A stretch of DNA of 64,000 bases, from positions 3,968,001 to 4,032,000 of the forward strand of contig OZ244833.1 in NCBI GenBank assembly GCA_965220535.1, in the 5' to 3' direction. How positions within the stretch are numbered: the stretch's first letter is position 1; each line of letters opens with the position of its first letter. Of this stretch, positions 1-9,330 are shown piece by piece. The notes under the pieces were generated by a model. The model saw only the letters and a program-made list of their open reading frames with translations. It searched no databases and had not been told where the DNA came from. The stretch is from HK1 sp965220535. Lineage in GTDB: Bacteria > Pseudomonadota > Gammaproteobacteria > HK1. Made by a program: the position numbers and the translations under genes.

Positions 1-1
1 T

Positions 2-2200
2 CGAGCGAGCGCCAAGACGAATGACGTCGTCGTCTCGGAGCAGTGTGCCACCCGTGTTACGCGGATCCCGGATCGCCCTCGCCTTGGTCGCAAGGCGCGC
101 GAAAAACGCGCCGAAGAGCTCCGCGTCGAAGCCGACGAGTCGGACGCTCGGCTCGATGATTTGCGGACGGAGCGACGCAGGCTCGAGCGATTGGCGGCTG
201 CGGGCGAGGCCTTGCTTGAGAAACATGTCGTGTGGCTGGACGGCGATCCGACACCGATGCTCGCAGCGCTCCTTCGCCGGATATCGAGGGTCGAAAAGCA
301 GCAGGAAAACCACCGCGCCGCCGTCGCCCGATATCGGGAGGACGCCCGTCGGATCGAACCGCGAATCGAGGCGCTACGCGCTTTGCTCGGCGTCGCGGCG
401 TTTCTCGATCCCCCTGACCATGTCCAGCGGCGTGATTCTCTCGAGCGGGAATACGAAGCGGCGCAAGCGGCGCAGGCCGAGATCCAACGGTGTGGCGAGG
501 CCGTTCGGGTGGTCGAGGACCGTATCGACCTGCTACGGCGAGCCCCGCTTTCGCAAGCCCAAGCATCGAAACTCGAAAGCGATCTTCGGCACCTTTCGGA
601 TGAACGCGACCGCTTGGATGCCGCGATCGAGGCGATGGAATTCGTCGCCGACAATGCCGATGCGCTCGGTTGGGACGATGCACCGGCGTTGCTCGATGAG
701 AAGAGATCGTTGGCCCCGGCCCTTGAAGAGCAGCTGCAGCGGGCGCAGAAGGCGCAAAGCGAAGCGGAAGCGGCCTCCAAGGCTGCCGATGATGCGTTCG
801 ATCGTGCCAAAACCCGGTGGCAAGATGCCGATGGTCGGCGTCGGGCGGCGCTCGAACAGTTCCGGGTGGCACAGCAACGTTTTACCGAGACGGGGATTGA
901 GGATCCCACACCGGCTGCCGTCGACGCCGCGCTCGAGCGGGAGCGCCGACTGCAAGAGGAGGCGAAGTCGGTGGCGGCCGAGCTCGATGCTTTGAAGATC
1001 GCCAAGGGGAGCAGCGATACGCAGCGGGCGCAAGCCGCCCGGGATTGCGACGAGGCAAAGGAGAAACTCGATGCCGAGCAGCGCGAGTCCGTGCCGGCGA
1101 TCGAGCGCTGGGAGCGCCTGCAAGCGGCGGTGGCCGAGAAAAATCTTCATACCGGCGCCATTTCGTCCGCCGGCGATACCGATGCGGTCCGCACTCACGG
1201 CAGTTTCATACAAGAGGCTTATAGGCAAAAAGGGATACTCGTCGAGCGGCTGCGGGCCGCTCGCGGGGCGAAGGACCTGCTTGCCAAGGTCGATGAATAT
1301 GCCGCGGATAACGATGCCGGGAGGTTTGCCGATTCCAGCTTGGAACTCTGGCTTGCGGTGCGCGATTGGTTTCGCGGCCGCTTGCCGGCGCAGGTGGCGG
1401 AAGTGGACGAGCCGCGGGAAGCCCTGCAGCGATTGCGCGATCGATTGACCGATCTGGAAGATCGTCTCGCTCGGCAGGAGGGCGATCTCCGGGGTGCCAG
1501 CGGGGATATCGCCCGGGGCATCGAAGTTCAGATCCGCAAAGCGCGAGGTCAGGTAAACCGCCTCAACCAAAGTATCAAGGGAGCCGGTTTCGGCAGCATC
1601 GAGAATATCCGGGTGAAGACCCTCCAAGTGGAGCGGATGGAGCAGGTGCTGCGGGCGCTGCGCGAGGGCGGTGCCGTGCAGGAGCTGCTCTTCCAGGACA
1701 ACCTGCCTGTCGAGGAGGCGTTGGAAGAGATCTTTGCGCGTACCGGCGGTGGGCGCACCGGTGGCCAGCGATTGCTGGATTATCGCGAATACCTTCAGCT
1801 GCAGGTGGAAGTTCGTCGTGTCGCCGGTGCCGACTGGGAGATCGCGAACCCCACTCGTCTTTCCACCGGCGAGGCGATAGGCGTCGGCGCCGCCTTGATG
1901 ATGGTGGTCCTGACCGAGTGGGAGCGGGATGCGAACTTGTTGCGCCCCAAGAAGACCCACGGTTCGCTGCGCCTTTTGTTTCTCGACGAGGCCAACCGTC
2001 TTTCCGAAGAAAACCTCGAAGTCCTCTTCGAACTTTGCCGGACGCTCGAACTGCAGTTGCTGATCGCCGCCCCGGAAGTCGCCAAAGCGGGCGGGAATAC
2101 GACCTATCGCTTGGCACGCACCCTTGACCCCGAGGGGCGTGAAAAGGTGATCGTCAGCGGTCGAAGAGCGAGGTCAGATGCAGCGAGGTCAGGTGCGTGA
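2..2200 (+). CDS. jetC: Wadjet SMC-like ATPase JetC (5'-truncated by window edge)
   Basis: This is the C-terminal part of a MukB/MksB-like SMC protein, the motor subunit of Wadjet systems, which reshape and lead to cleavage of small circular DNA. The frame is open from base 2, so the Walker A head is off the window. What remains is a long charged, Arg/Glu/Ala-rich coiled coil (about bases 60-1600). It is followed by the C-terminal ATPase lobe, with an ABC-type signature LSTGEAIG near base 1860 and a Walker B segment LRLLFLDEAN near 1967-2000. The stop overlaps the next gene by 4 bases, as in an operon. The family assignment rests on the C-terminal lobe plus the adjacent jetD. jetA and jetB are expected upstream but cannot be seen. 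Large reverse-strand frames here are shadows. Confidence 0.85.
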   Translation, partial: RASAKTNDVVVSEQCATRVTRIPDRPRLGRKAREKRAEELRVEADESDARLDDLRTERRRLERLAAAGEALLEKHVVWLDGDPTPMLAALLRRISRVEKQQENHRAAVARYREDARRIEPRIEALRALLGVAAFLDPPDHVQRRDSLEREYEAAQAAQAEIQRCGEAVRVVEDRIDLLRRAPLSQAQASKLESDLRHLSDERDRLDAAIEAMEFVADNADALGWDDAPALLDEKRSLAPALEEQLQRAQKAQSEAEAASKAADDAFDRAKTRWQDADGRRRAALEQFRVAQQRFTETGIEDPTPAAVDAALERERRLQEEAKSVAAELDALKIAKGSSDTQRAQAARDCDEAKEKLDAEQRESVPAIERWERLQAAVAEKNLHTGAISSAGDTDAVRTHGSFIQEAYRQKGILVERLRAARGAKDLLAKVDEYAADNDAGRFADSSLELWLAVRDWFRGRLPAQVAEVDEPREALQRLRDRLTDLEDRLARQEGDLRGASGDIARGIEVQIRKARGQVNRLNQSIKGAGFGSIENIRVKTLQVERMEQVLRALREGGAVQELLFQDNLPVEEALEEIFARTGGGRTGGQRLLDYREYLQLQVEVRRVAGADWEIANPTRLSTGEAIGVGAALMMVVLTEWERDANLLRPKKTHGSLRLLFLDEANRLSEENLEVLFELCRTLELQLLIAAPEVAKAGGNTTYRLARTLDPEGREKVIVSGRRARSDAARSGA

Positions 2201-3186
2201 TCTGGGAGAGCGATAACGCCCGCTTGGCGCTGTTGGAACTGATGTCGCGCGGCACCCTCAAGCGCCGACACAACCAGCGGGAGGCTTACGATTTCCTCGC
2301 CGATCTCCCTTGGACACGGGCGACAGGTCGTCGCGATGAGATCGGGGTGGTCGAGGAACGCCGAGATGAGATTGTCGGCTTGATTGACCGGGTCTGGCCG
2401 AAGTGGCGAGGCGTGCTCGCGGATTTGGTGGCCGCGGGACTATCGTCGACGCCCGAGGGCTACGGCCGCCTGCGCGATATCGAGCGCGCTGCCCATATCC
2501 CCGATCTCCCGGAGCATATCAATCGCCGCACCGCCGCCGCCCTTGTCGCCACGCATTCCAAGGTCTCGCTGACGGCAGCCAGAAGGGAAGCGCTCGGCGA
2601 GATCGATCCGACACAAGATGGCTCGATCCGGCTGCGTCCGCCGACCGAACTACTCGCACGAACGGCGCATGGATCGGTCGATCTCGGCCAGATCGCAGCG
2701 GTGCTCGGTGAAGTATCGATACCGGAGCGAGCCTTGCTCGGCGGCTTGACCTTCGAAGGAAACGTTCGCGCCATACTCCTCATCGAAAACTTGGGAGCAT
2801 GGCGCGACTTGCCATCCCCACCAAACTGGCTGCTGGCATACGTACCAGGCTGGGATACCGCCACCGTCGGTCTTTTACTTGATCGCATCGAAGGCATCCC
2901 CGTTATGCACTTCGGCGATATCGATCCGAACGGAGTGCGAATCATGCTGCATTTACGCAAACGGGTACCGAACTTGAGATGGTTTCTTCCCGAATTCTGG
3001 TTCGATCTCGCGAAGCTATCCGGCCTCCGAGCCCCATGGCCTCAAGACCTCGATCTCGATTTCGCCCCCGCCCGAGTCCGCGAACTCGCAGCGCACGGCC
3101 TTTGGCTCGAACAAGAGCGCATCGTCCTCGACCCCCGCACGCCCGATGCTCTCGAATCGGCTTTGATTACCGAGCCCTTCGTTTGA
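2197..3186 (+). CDS. jetD: Wadjet Toprim-type nuclease subunit JetD
   Basis: A 329-residue protein with the DUF3322/DUF2220 architecture of JetD (also MksG), the subunit that cuts plasmid DNA in Wadjet. The C-terminal half carries Toprim landmarks: LLIENLGAW near residues 192-200 supplies the conserved Glu, and HFGDIDPNGVRI near residues 237-248 supplies the acidic pair. The N-terminal half is basic and helical (RRHNQREAY), consistent with DNA binding. It starts with GTG at 2197 inside the jetC stop, so the two are translationally coupled. Length is a little below the usual JetD size (about 380-400), as far as I recall. The jetC-jetD order supports the call strongly. Confidence 0.9.
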   Translation: MIWESDNARLALLELMSRGTLKRRHNQREAYDFLADLPWTRATGRRDEIGVVEERRDEIVGLIDRVWPKWRGVLADLVAAGLSSTPEGYGRLRDIERAAHIPDLPEHINRRTAAALVATHSKVSLTAARREALGEIDPTQDGSIRLRPPTELLARTAHGSVDLGQIAAVLGEVSIPERALLGGLTFEGNVRAILLIENLGAWRDLPSPPNWLLAYVPGWDTATVGLLLDRIEGIPVMHFGDIDPNGVRIMLHLRKRVPNLRWFLPEFWFDLAKLSGLRAPWPQDLDLDFAPARVRELAAHGLWLEQERIVLDPRTPDALESALITEPFV

Positions 3187-3594
3187 TTGTTGCCTGCGTA
3201 CTTCGGTACTCGCCCGAGAACGGCGCCGGAGGTTTCGGTGGTGAAAGGCTATCCAAGGATAAAAACAAAGGAGAAAGTCTTTTTATACCGAGTGGATATT
3301 TCAGCGAACGATACTGTTAGACTGACTACCGAAATAAAACGGCTGGCCAAAAGCCCCGATCTCGTGAGAACGACTCGATACCGCAATCACCTGATCGCGC
3401 TCTAGAGTGGTAGGATCCGGATCGCTGTTGCCCTTCATGCCCTCGCAAGGCTTGGCTTTGCTAATAGGGTGTCGATCTGAAAGAGCTCCGACGACAAGGC
3501 GATATCGCAGCGCGAACGGAGGTGATCGATTCGGTAATGGCGTGCCTTTATATTCCGGTCGATTCGTTTCACTCCGCCCGGGAGGTGAAAAACC
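3187..3594. other. Intergenic stretch between jetD and the HNH gene
   Basis: About 400 bases without a convincing gene. A GTG-initiated frame at 3241-3405 would encode 54 basic residues (VKGYPRIKTKEKVF...) and has a GGAGG-like sequence nearby, but I recognise nothing in it. The last bases before 3595 contain a good ribosome-binding site (GGGAGGTG) for the HNH gene. No clear terminator hairpin with a T tract was seen. Confidence 0.4.
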
Positions 3595-4605
3595 ATGACT
3601 AATCGATTGTTGGAAAAACTCAAACAAGATTGGGATATTCGTATCCGAGCCATTCGCTGGATTTTGGAATTATGCGATCGCCACCAGAGCGATGGCGTTT
3701 TGCATCGCAGTCTTTACGAGCGCAATCAATTTCATTGGAAAAGCGAACAGCCTATCTTGTTGCAGCACCAGCAATTAGGCGTTACCCGTCCGCGCCAGTG
3801 TCAGTTCCCCATATCGATCACCACCTCATCGAGAACGAATAGATACAGTGATCGTTTCGAGCCCGACGGAGAGATTTTTCGTTATAGCTATCAGGGGAGG
3901 AGTGAAGCGGGTCGCTTGACACAAGTTGATAATCCGTTCAACAATGGGTTGAGGAAATTAGCGCGGAATCGCTGGCCGCTGATTTATTTTCACGGAATCC
4001 ATCCAGCGTATTATTTGGTGGTCGCTCCGGTTTTGATCGTCGACGACGATCCGATCACCCAAACTTTCGGTGTGATTTGGGGAGAAAAGATAGATGCTTA
4101 CGAGCGTATCATATTCCCGAGCACATCGGCTCATCCCTCTGTATCCGAACAGGGTCTGATTTTGGATATCCCCGACCTTCGCCGCGACGAATTTCAGAAG
4201 CGCTCGGTCAAAGTTCGTCTGGCACAGGGCAGTTTTCGAGAAAAAATCTTGCAGGCTTACAAAAATCGCTGTGCCTTATGCCGTTTGCACCATCCCCCGT
4301 TATTGGATGCCGCGCATATCACCCCGGTCAGCGAAAAAGGTGACTATTCCGTTCCCAACGGTTTGTCTCTATGCAAATTGCATCATGCAGCCTACGACAA
4401 ACACTATTTGGGGATTACCCCGGATTTCGAAATCAAAGTGCGAGGCGATCTGTTAGAGGAGCGAGACGGTCCGGTTTTGCAATATGCCATCAAAGAGTTT
4501 CACGATGAAAAAATTCATTTACCCAAACAGCGAGATAGCCGCCCAGACCGGGATGCGCTGGCCGGGCGTTATCTGCAGTTCGAACGGTATCAAAGTGCTT
4601 TGTAG
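3595..4605 (+). CDS. HNH endonuclease (COG3440-like predicted restriction enzyme)
   Basis: A 336-residue protein whose C-terminal third is an HNH nuclease. It has a zinc pair CALC at about residues 226-229, the catalytic segment LLDAAHITPVSEKGDY with the central His, a second zinc-type site LSLCKLHH near 257-264, and an Asn in VPNG. Proteins of this layout are predicted restriction endonucleases that cleave modified or foreign DNA. The N-terminal 200 residues should be the recognition domain, but I cannot assign it to a family. ATG at 3595 follows GGGAGGTG by 7 bases. It stands alone after Wadjet, with an IS relic immediately downstream. Whether it reads phosphorothioate marks made by the ssp genes 28 kb away is only a speculation. 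Confidence 0.75.
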   Translation: MTNRLLEKLKQDWDIRIRAIRWILELCDRHQSDGVLHRSLYERNQFHWKSEQPILLQHQQLGVTRPRQCQFPISITTSSRTNRYSDRFEPDGEIFRYSYQGRSEAGRLTQVDNPFNNGLRKLARNRWPLIYFHGIHPAYYLVVAPVLIVDDDPITQTFGVIWGEKIDAYERIIFPSTSAHPSVSEQGLILDIPDLRRDEFQKRSVKVRLAQGSFREKILQAYKNRCALCRLHHPPLLDAAHITPVSEKGDYSVPNGLSLCKLHHAAYDKHYLGITPDFEIKVRGDLLEERDGPVLQYAIKEFHDEKIHLPKQRDSRPDRDALAGRYLQFERYQSAL

Positions 4606-4652
4606 TTTCGATCTGGCGTAGCACCCTAGGGTTATTGAGACACTTTTGAATC

Positions 4653-5142
4653 TTATGCGGCTGCCGGGACCTCGTCCACCGCTCCTCGCCTGAACTTGCT
4701 CGGAGAGCGTTGTCCGTGGCGTTCGATCAGCCAGGCTTAGTTGTAGATATCCTTGAACTTCTGCAGTGCCTGCTGCAACTCTTCGATGGTTCAGAATGTG
4801 TCAAGCCAGAGCAGGTTCACCTTCAAGGTGTGGATGAATCGCTCGGCACAACCATTGCCTTCGGGGAAAGGGACAAAGGACGGCGACGAGGTGATCCTCA
4901 GCCAAGCGATCTCACCAAAGGAAGTCGCGGCTGATGGAATGCGACCCGTTATCATGACGGATGGTCAACTCCGTCGCCACCCCCTTGTCGATGATTCCGA
5001 AGTATTTGGAGTACCTCTTGGCGGACCGGTTCCAACGCTTCGAAGCGCGTGCCTCGCGTAGCCGCGTGCTTAACCGACGCAACTTGCCGAACAATGGTCG
5101 ACCGCCACGAAGACATAGATCTGTCGCTTCGACCTCCGCCAT
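4653..5142 (-). pseudogene. IS3-family transposase OrfB remnant (rve integrase, frameshifted)
   Basis: Minus-strand pieces of a DDE integrase catalytic domain. An upstream piece ends with TIRHDNGSHSISRDFLW, matching the conserved HDNGSQ region. A change of frame then gives PSFVPFPEGNGCAERFIHTL, the region with the catalytic Glu, and later WLIERHGQRSPSKFRRG, typical of OrfB C-termini. Two in-frame stops interrupt the last part (after LLWLDTF and after FKDIYN). The N-terminal half of OrfB is absent. The pieces cannot make a working transposase. Confidence 0.75.
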
Positions 5143-5160
5143 GTAAAAGGTCGGCTAAGC

Positions 5161-5502
5161 CTACATCCTCTCGATCTTCTTATCGAGAATCTCGTTGGCC
5201 ATGGTGAGCTCGCCCACCTCGGCGTGCAGCCGGTTGATCTCTACATTTCGGGCGTCGCGAGCGCGAGACTTCAATCTATACAGACTCGCTTCAATAACCC
5301 TCTCTCGCAGGCGGCTGACATCGGCTGCTGTCACCCAGAAACTCCGGGCAACCAGTTCCATGTCCTCACCCTTCATCAACCGCAGCACAGCCTCCTGCTT
5401 ACGTTTGGTCGTCATTCGTTGCTTCCCGGTCGAAGACTGATCTTCTCCAAGCAACGTTTCCGCGGCTATGACTCCTGCGTGCTCGGCATGCTCTTTTTTC
5501 AT
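5161..5502 (-). pseudogene. IS3-family transposase OrfA (relic)
   Basis: A 113-residue frame with the orfA pattern of IS3 elements: a helix-turn-helix region (VLRLMKGEDMELVARSF) followed by a Lys/Arg/Glu-rich leucine-zipper-like helix ending in NEILDKKIERM. An internal ATG at 5415 (MTTKRKQEAV) fits the usual orfA start better than 5502. OrfA supplies DNA binding and normally works as an OrfAB fusion made by frameshifting. Because the downstream orfB is broken, I class it as part of a dead element. Confidence is high for the family and lower for whether OrfA itself is intact. Confidence 0.7.
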
Positions 5503-5592
5503 CGTGAACCCACTTTGTTATCCCCTATTATCAGGTATTGAGGAATGTCTCAAATAACTCTAGGCGGGGGAGATCGAATTATCTAAGCATGT

Positions 5593-6006
5593 CTAGTCAT
5601 GTTTTAATATATCTATAAATTTTGATATTAATTTAGCTATCCAATTTTTATTTTCGCAACGAATTATACAAAGAGGATATTTATCATGATTTTTTATTTC
5701 CAGCCTAATACCATGCTTTTGCTCGATCAATAATTTATATCCATATAAAAGATTGTCTGTTATTTGATACGTCAATTGAAAAACGATTCTTGGATCTTTT
5801 CGTTCATTAATTAATGAAAAATAAAATATTTTATTATTTTTAAAATTACCAGATAATAAATTATGATAATCCTTTATTGCATTATATTTTTTTCGGTATT
5901 TTCTTTTTAGAAATCTGTGCAAAATGTATAGAATTATCATAACGATAATTCCAATAATTTCAATAATTGATGCTGCTAGAGGGTGCATTAAAATTTCATT
6001 TATCAT
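5593..6006 (-). CDS. Hypothetical AT-rich membrane protein
   Basis: A 137-residue frame, strikingly AT-rich against its neighbours. An N-terminal hydrophobic helix (about residues 13-28, IIEIIGIIVMIILYIL) is followed by a basic stretch (RFLKRKYRKKY) and a soluble, Lys/Ile/Asn-rich domain, so a single-pass inner-membrane protein with the bulk in the cytoplasm is likely. I recognise no family. The codon use marks it as foreign. It abuts the orfA-side IS end on one side and about 560 bases without genes on the other. It could be a cargo gene or part of a small membrane-anchored effector. Confidence 0.5.
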   Translation of the reverse strand: MINEILMHPLAASIIEIIGIIVMIILYILHRFLKRKYRKKYNAIKDYHNLLSGNFKNNKIFYFSLINERKDPRIVFQLTYQITDNLLYGYKLLIEQKHGIRLEIKNHDKYPLCIIRCENKNWIAKLISKFIDILKHD

Positions 6007-6571
6007 TTTTTACACCGATAGTTTTGTCAGTTTTCTATTAGTGCATTCATTTAATGAAAGCAACTAAAGGGGCATTTATTTTTCAATACAGATCAAAAGG
6101 TATTTCCAAGTCAACCAGAAAGAAATCTGCGTTTACAGAGTATGGATCGCGACTTAACCCAAGCGTTCCAGCCGACTTGATCGGACGTGCTTGTCCGCAA
6201 GTCGGATGTCGACGCCAAGGCTGTTTAGTCAACGCAGCGTGGCGATCTTGCCGGATACCATTGCCGTAATAAGCGATTTATTTTTGAGACCATTTGACAC
6301 CCGAGAAGCGACAGAGCAACAAGGAGCGAACCACATGGAGAGATTAGCATAAAATTTATAAACATGCGAAATAGTTGTCTATGAGGCGACATTTAGGAGT
6401 TGATATGAACCGAATGTTCTCTAAGGGGCAGGGGCTCTCTTTGGGCATCGGCTGGCTTAGGTCATTGCCCGATCCGAGCCCAGTATCGATCCGGTGGCTT
6501 GCGATTTGGAGCCCCTCTAGCGAGGCCGGTGTGGGTCGATAGGCTTGGACAATCCGGGTTGACCTCGGTTT
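6007..6571. other. Gene-poor stretch with decayed sequence
   Basis: About 560 bases. The first 150 are AT-rich like the adjacent membrane-protein gene, and the rest returns to the local GC level. The missing 5' part of the truncated regulator at 6572 is not present here in any frame. No RNA gene or clear promoter was recognised. Confidence 0.5.
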
Positions 6572-7387
6572 TTGATTCCGACCGAAAAGGAGGTGCGCAA
6601 CCCATCCATCGTGAATGCTTTTCGTCGGATCGGCTTGTCCGATCAGGCGGGCACAGGGATTCGTGCCATTTTTCGCAATTGGCACGATCTGGGGCGGATG
6701 CCGCCGCAGTTGCGAAACGATAATGCGCGCAAGGAATTCGAACTGGTGCTGCTCGATGCGCCGTTGGTGACCGAAGCGATGCAGCAATTCCGTCGGATTA
6801 TCGGTGTCGATTTGACGCAAGAGCAGACCGATGTCTTGGCCTTGGCTTTTGGGCGACCGCATGGCGAGCGTATCAGCCTGACGGATATTCGCGGGCTGGG
6901 GAACAGCACGATCCGGCAGGCAAAACAGGTTACCGAGACGTTGATCCGGCAGCAGCTGCTCCAGCCGGTCGGCGAGACTCTGTTCGAGCTTCCGGTTGCC
7001 TTGCGCGAGCGGTTTATCCAGACCGTCGAGCAGGCGATCCCCCAAGTCACCCCCCAAGTCACCCCCCAAGTTACCCCTCAAGTCACCCCCCAAGTTACCC
7101 CTCAAGTCACCCCCCAAGTTACCCCTCAAGTCACCCCCCAAGTCACCCCTCAAGTCACCCCCCAAGTCATGGCGCTGCTGACGAAGGTATCCGGGGAGAT
7201 GACGCGCCAGGAATTGTCGCAGGCGCTAGGGCTGAAAGATCGCAAGCACATCAAAGATACCTACCTCCAGCCGGCTTTGGATGCGGGGGTGCTTGAGATG
7301 ACGATTCCCGATAAGCCGAATAGCAGGAATCAGAAGTACCGCTTGACCGAGTCGGGTCGTGCGTCGCTCGAACGAGGTGGTGGGTGA
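6572..7387 (+). pseudogene. 5'-truncated COG2865-type transcriptional regulator (RecG-related ATPase fold)
   Basis: The 271-residue frame begins in the middle of a known architecture. NPSIVNAFRRIGLSDQAGTGIRAI is the C-terminal end of the HATPase_c_4 domain of COG2865 proteins, which normally have an N-terminal AlbA_2 domain and about 450-550 residues. A PQVT repeat linker follows, and then a winged-helix-like tail (MTRQELSQALGLKDRKHIKDTYLQPALDAGVLEM). The N-terminal DNA- and nucleotide-binding parts are missing from the upstream sequence, so the gene is a remnant or expresses only a C-terminal fragment. The ATG at 6572 has no convincing ribosome-binding site in the proper context. Confidence 0.7.
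7040..7171 (+). repeat. 12-bp tandem repeat encoding (PQVT)n
   Basis: Eleven consecutive 12-base units of the form CCCCAAGTCACC, with C/T changes at third positions, encode PQVT ten times and then PQVM. The repeat keeps the reading frame of the truncated regulator. VTPQ linkers of variable length are common in COG2865 proteins and are thought to be flexible spacers. Copy number is likely to vary between strains through slippage. Confidence 0.9.
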
Positions 7388-7502
7388 GCGATGGATCGAA
7401 GGTAGATATTCCGCGGCTTGTCGTCGGTCATCATGATCGAGCGTTTGCCATTACTGCATGAGAACGAAGCGCACTTGTCCGAAGAGGTGGCTTGGCTAAG
7501 GT

Positions 7503-8363
7503 TCAACCCCGTCCTTCCGAAGGGAAGGGCCGGTTCGCGGTCCAGTCGAAGGCTCCTTGGTCCCGTTCGCGAACCGCCTGTTTCCAGCCGACCTGCTCGA
7601 CGCGCGCCTTGAAGTTCATGCCCTCGGGAGAATGGCGGGCGATGCCGTCGAAAAGGGTGGCCAGTCGTTGGGTCTGGTTGATTCGTTCTTCCACCGCGGA
7701 GTTGATGAGCATCTTTTGCATCGCGAGTTGATTGATCGGGACGGTGGCCATGCGAGCGGCGAGAGCTTCCGTTTCCGCATCCAACTCGGCTTCCGGGACG
7801 GACTTCGATACCAAGCCCATCTCGGCGGCTTCTTTGCCGCTGATCTTGTCTCCGGTGAACATCATGCGCTTGGCTTTTTCCGGTCCCAAGCGATGCACCC
7901 ACATCGCGGTGGTCGGGCAGCCCCACACTCGGGCGGGCATATAGCCGATCTGGGCATCGTCGGCCATGATGACGATGTCGGCGCACAGGGCGATGTCGGA
8001 ACCCCCGGCGACGGCGAAGCCATGGACTTTGCAGATAACGGGCTTCATCGCCCGGAACAGCGACATGAAGGCTTGGGTATTCGCCCATAGCAGCTGGAAG
8101 TCCTGCATCGGATCCCAAGGCATTTCCTGCACGATCGGGTTGGCTTCGTTGCCCTCGGCGTAATATGCCAAGTCGTAGCCGGCGCAAAAGGCTTTGCCGG
8201 CGCCGGAGAGCACCATCACGTGAATCGCCCGATCCGAATCGGCGTGCAGCACGGCTTCGGCGAGTTCGCGTGGCATATCGTCGTCGATGGCGTTCATCAC
8301 CTCGGGACGATTGAGGGTGATGCGCGCGATGCGGCCGTCTTTTTCCAGCGTGACCTTCTTCAT
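7503..8363 (-). CDS. Enoyl-CoA hydratase/isomerase (crotonase) family protein
   Basis: A 286-residue crotonase-fold protein. It has the N-terminal strand RIARITLNRPEVMNAID, the CoA-binding and oxyanion segments SGAGKAFCAGYDL (about residues 53-65) and HGFAVAGGSDIALCADI (about 113-129), and the helix region PTTAMWVHRLGPEKAKRMMFTG (about 150-171). The two Glu residues used by classic enoyl-CoA hydratases are not at their usual places: the first region has GGSDIA, and the second has PTTAMW where hydratases have GGTQRL. Another crotonase reaction (isomerase, hydrolase or ring chemistry) is therefore possible. It is transcribed alone and is probably cytoplasmic. Confidence 0.85.
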   Translation of the reverse strand: MKKVTLEKDGRIARITLNRPEVMNAIDDDMPRELAEAVLHADSDRAIHVMVLSGAGKAFCAGYDLAYYAEGNEANPIVQEMPWDPMQDFQLLWANTQAFMSLFRAMKPVICKVHGFAVAGGSDIALCADIVIMADDAQIGYMPARVWGCPTTAMWVHRLGPEKAKRMMFTGDKISGKEAAEMGLVSKSVPEAELDAETEALAARMATVPINQLAMQKMLINSAVEERINQTQRLATLFDGIARHSPEGMNFKARVEQVGWKQAVRERDQGAFDWTANRPFPSEGRG

Positions 8364-8655
8364 CTTCGCTCCTTAGGTCATGACAGTTCGGCGTGGTTTC
8401 CGGCGGTGTACCGGTTGCGCCGGCGAATATCTATATCTTGCCCGAGCCGGACAGGGCGAGAGTATCGACCCGTATCCGGAGGGTCGGTGTTCTCTGCGGC
8501 AACGGGGCGATAGATCGGAATGGCCGCGTGCGTGCAATAAGGCTTTATCCCCGGACAGTCGGGCCGGGTAGGGGAGCGGCGATGATCCCATCTTTATAAG
8601 GCGGTAGGGCGAATCGGTATCTGACAGGTCATCGATGGCCACCCCGGCGACCTTC

Positions 8656-8826
8656 GGCCATTCGCAGGGGGCCCTCGATCTCGGCCGGGAAGCGATTCTC
8701 CCAGCCGCGAAGGATCGTGCCCTCCACCCGGCCATTGATCCTGACGAAACCTCATCCCACCCAAAATGCCGAGAACACAGGAGTCCGACCAGCCGTCCTT
8801 GGAATCGACACCCGCCGTGCCGGTTG
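8656..8826. repeat. Direct repeat A, copy 1
   Basis: Shares long colinear blocks with 9161-9330, such as GAAGCGATTCTCCC, GAAGGATCGTG, TTGATCCTGACGAAACC and GGAATCGACACCCG, separated by point changes. The divergence suggests an old duplication. Confidence 0.75.
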
Positions 8827-9160
8827 CCGGCTTCTCTCTGATCGCCAAGCCCGAGCCTGCCCGGACATCTCCGGCGATGCCGATTGACACAATGCGGTTA
8901 TTTTCCGTTGGCAGGCTGACGACAACGATCATCGGGCATCCACAGGCAAAGCTCGATCTCGGCCAGAAAGCGACCGTTCCCATCGCGGAAGAGAGTCACG
9001 CATGACCACAGCCCTCGGAATCGATAGCCGACGTACCGATTGCCGGGTTCTCGCGATCGCCAAGCACGACCCCGTGCAAGCATGCTTGGATCTCCCCGGC
9101 CGTACCGATTGGCACGACGCGATTGGCTTACGTCCGGCAGGCCGAAGACGGCGACATCCG

Positions 9161-9330
9161 GGCATTCGCCAAGCAGCCTTCGATCTCCGCCAAGAAGCGA
9201 TTCTCCCCGCCACGAAGGATCGTGCTCTCCACATTGGCCGTTGATCCTGACGAAACCTTATCCCGCCCCAAATGCCGAAAACACAGGAGCCCAACCGGCC
9301 TTTGGAATCGACACCCGACCATGCCGATTG
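9161..9330. repeat. Direct repeat A, copy 2
   Basis: Second full copy of block A. It runs directly into block B, so the original unit was probably A followed by B. Confidence 0.75.

Larger units (their letters stand above)
4621..5570 (-). mobile_element. Degenerate IS3-family insertion sequence
   Basis: Both ends are recognisable as imperfect inverted repeats. The orfB-side end near 4623-4645 reads on the minus strand GTGTCTCAATAACCCTAGGG. The orfA-side end near 5545-5564 carries a diverged version, with TGTCTCAAATAACTCTAGG on the plus strand. Inside, on the minus strand, are an orfA-like frame (5161-5502) and a frameshifted orfB remnant (4653-5142). The element is about 950 bases, shorter than a typical 1.2-1.3 kb IS3 member, so part of orfB is missing. 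It is inactive as it stands. Solo fragments of the same ends recur at about 15.9, 55.9 and 61.1 kb. Confidence 0.8.

Noticed and set aside
533..1960. 475-codon open frame on the minus strand opposite jetC
   Set aside because: It mirrors the GC-rich coiled-coil codons of jetC and has no protein-like motifs; a shadow of the real gene.
7040..7171. CRISPR-like array
   Set aside because: Units are 12 bases with no spacers and encode a protein repeat in frame.
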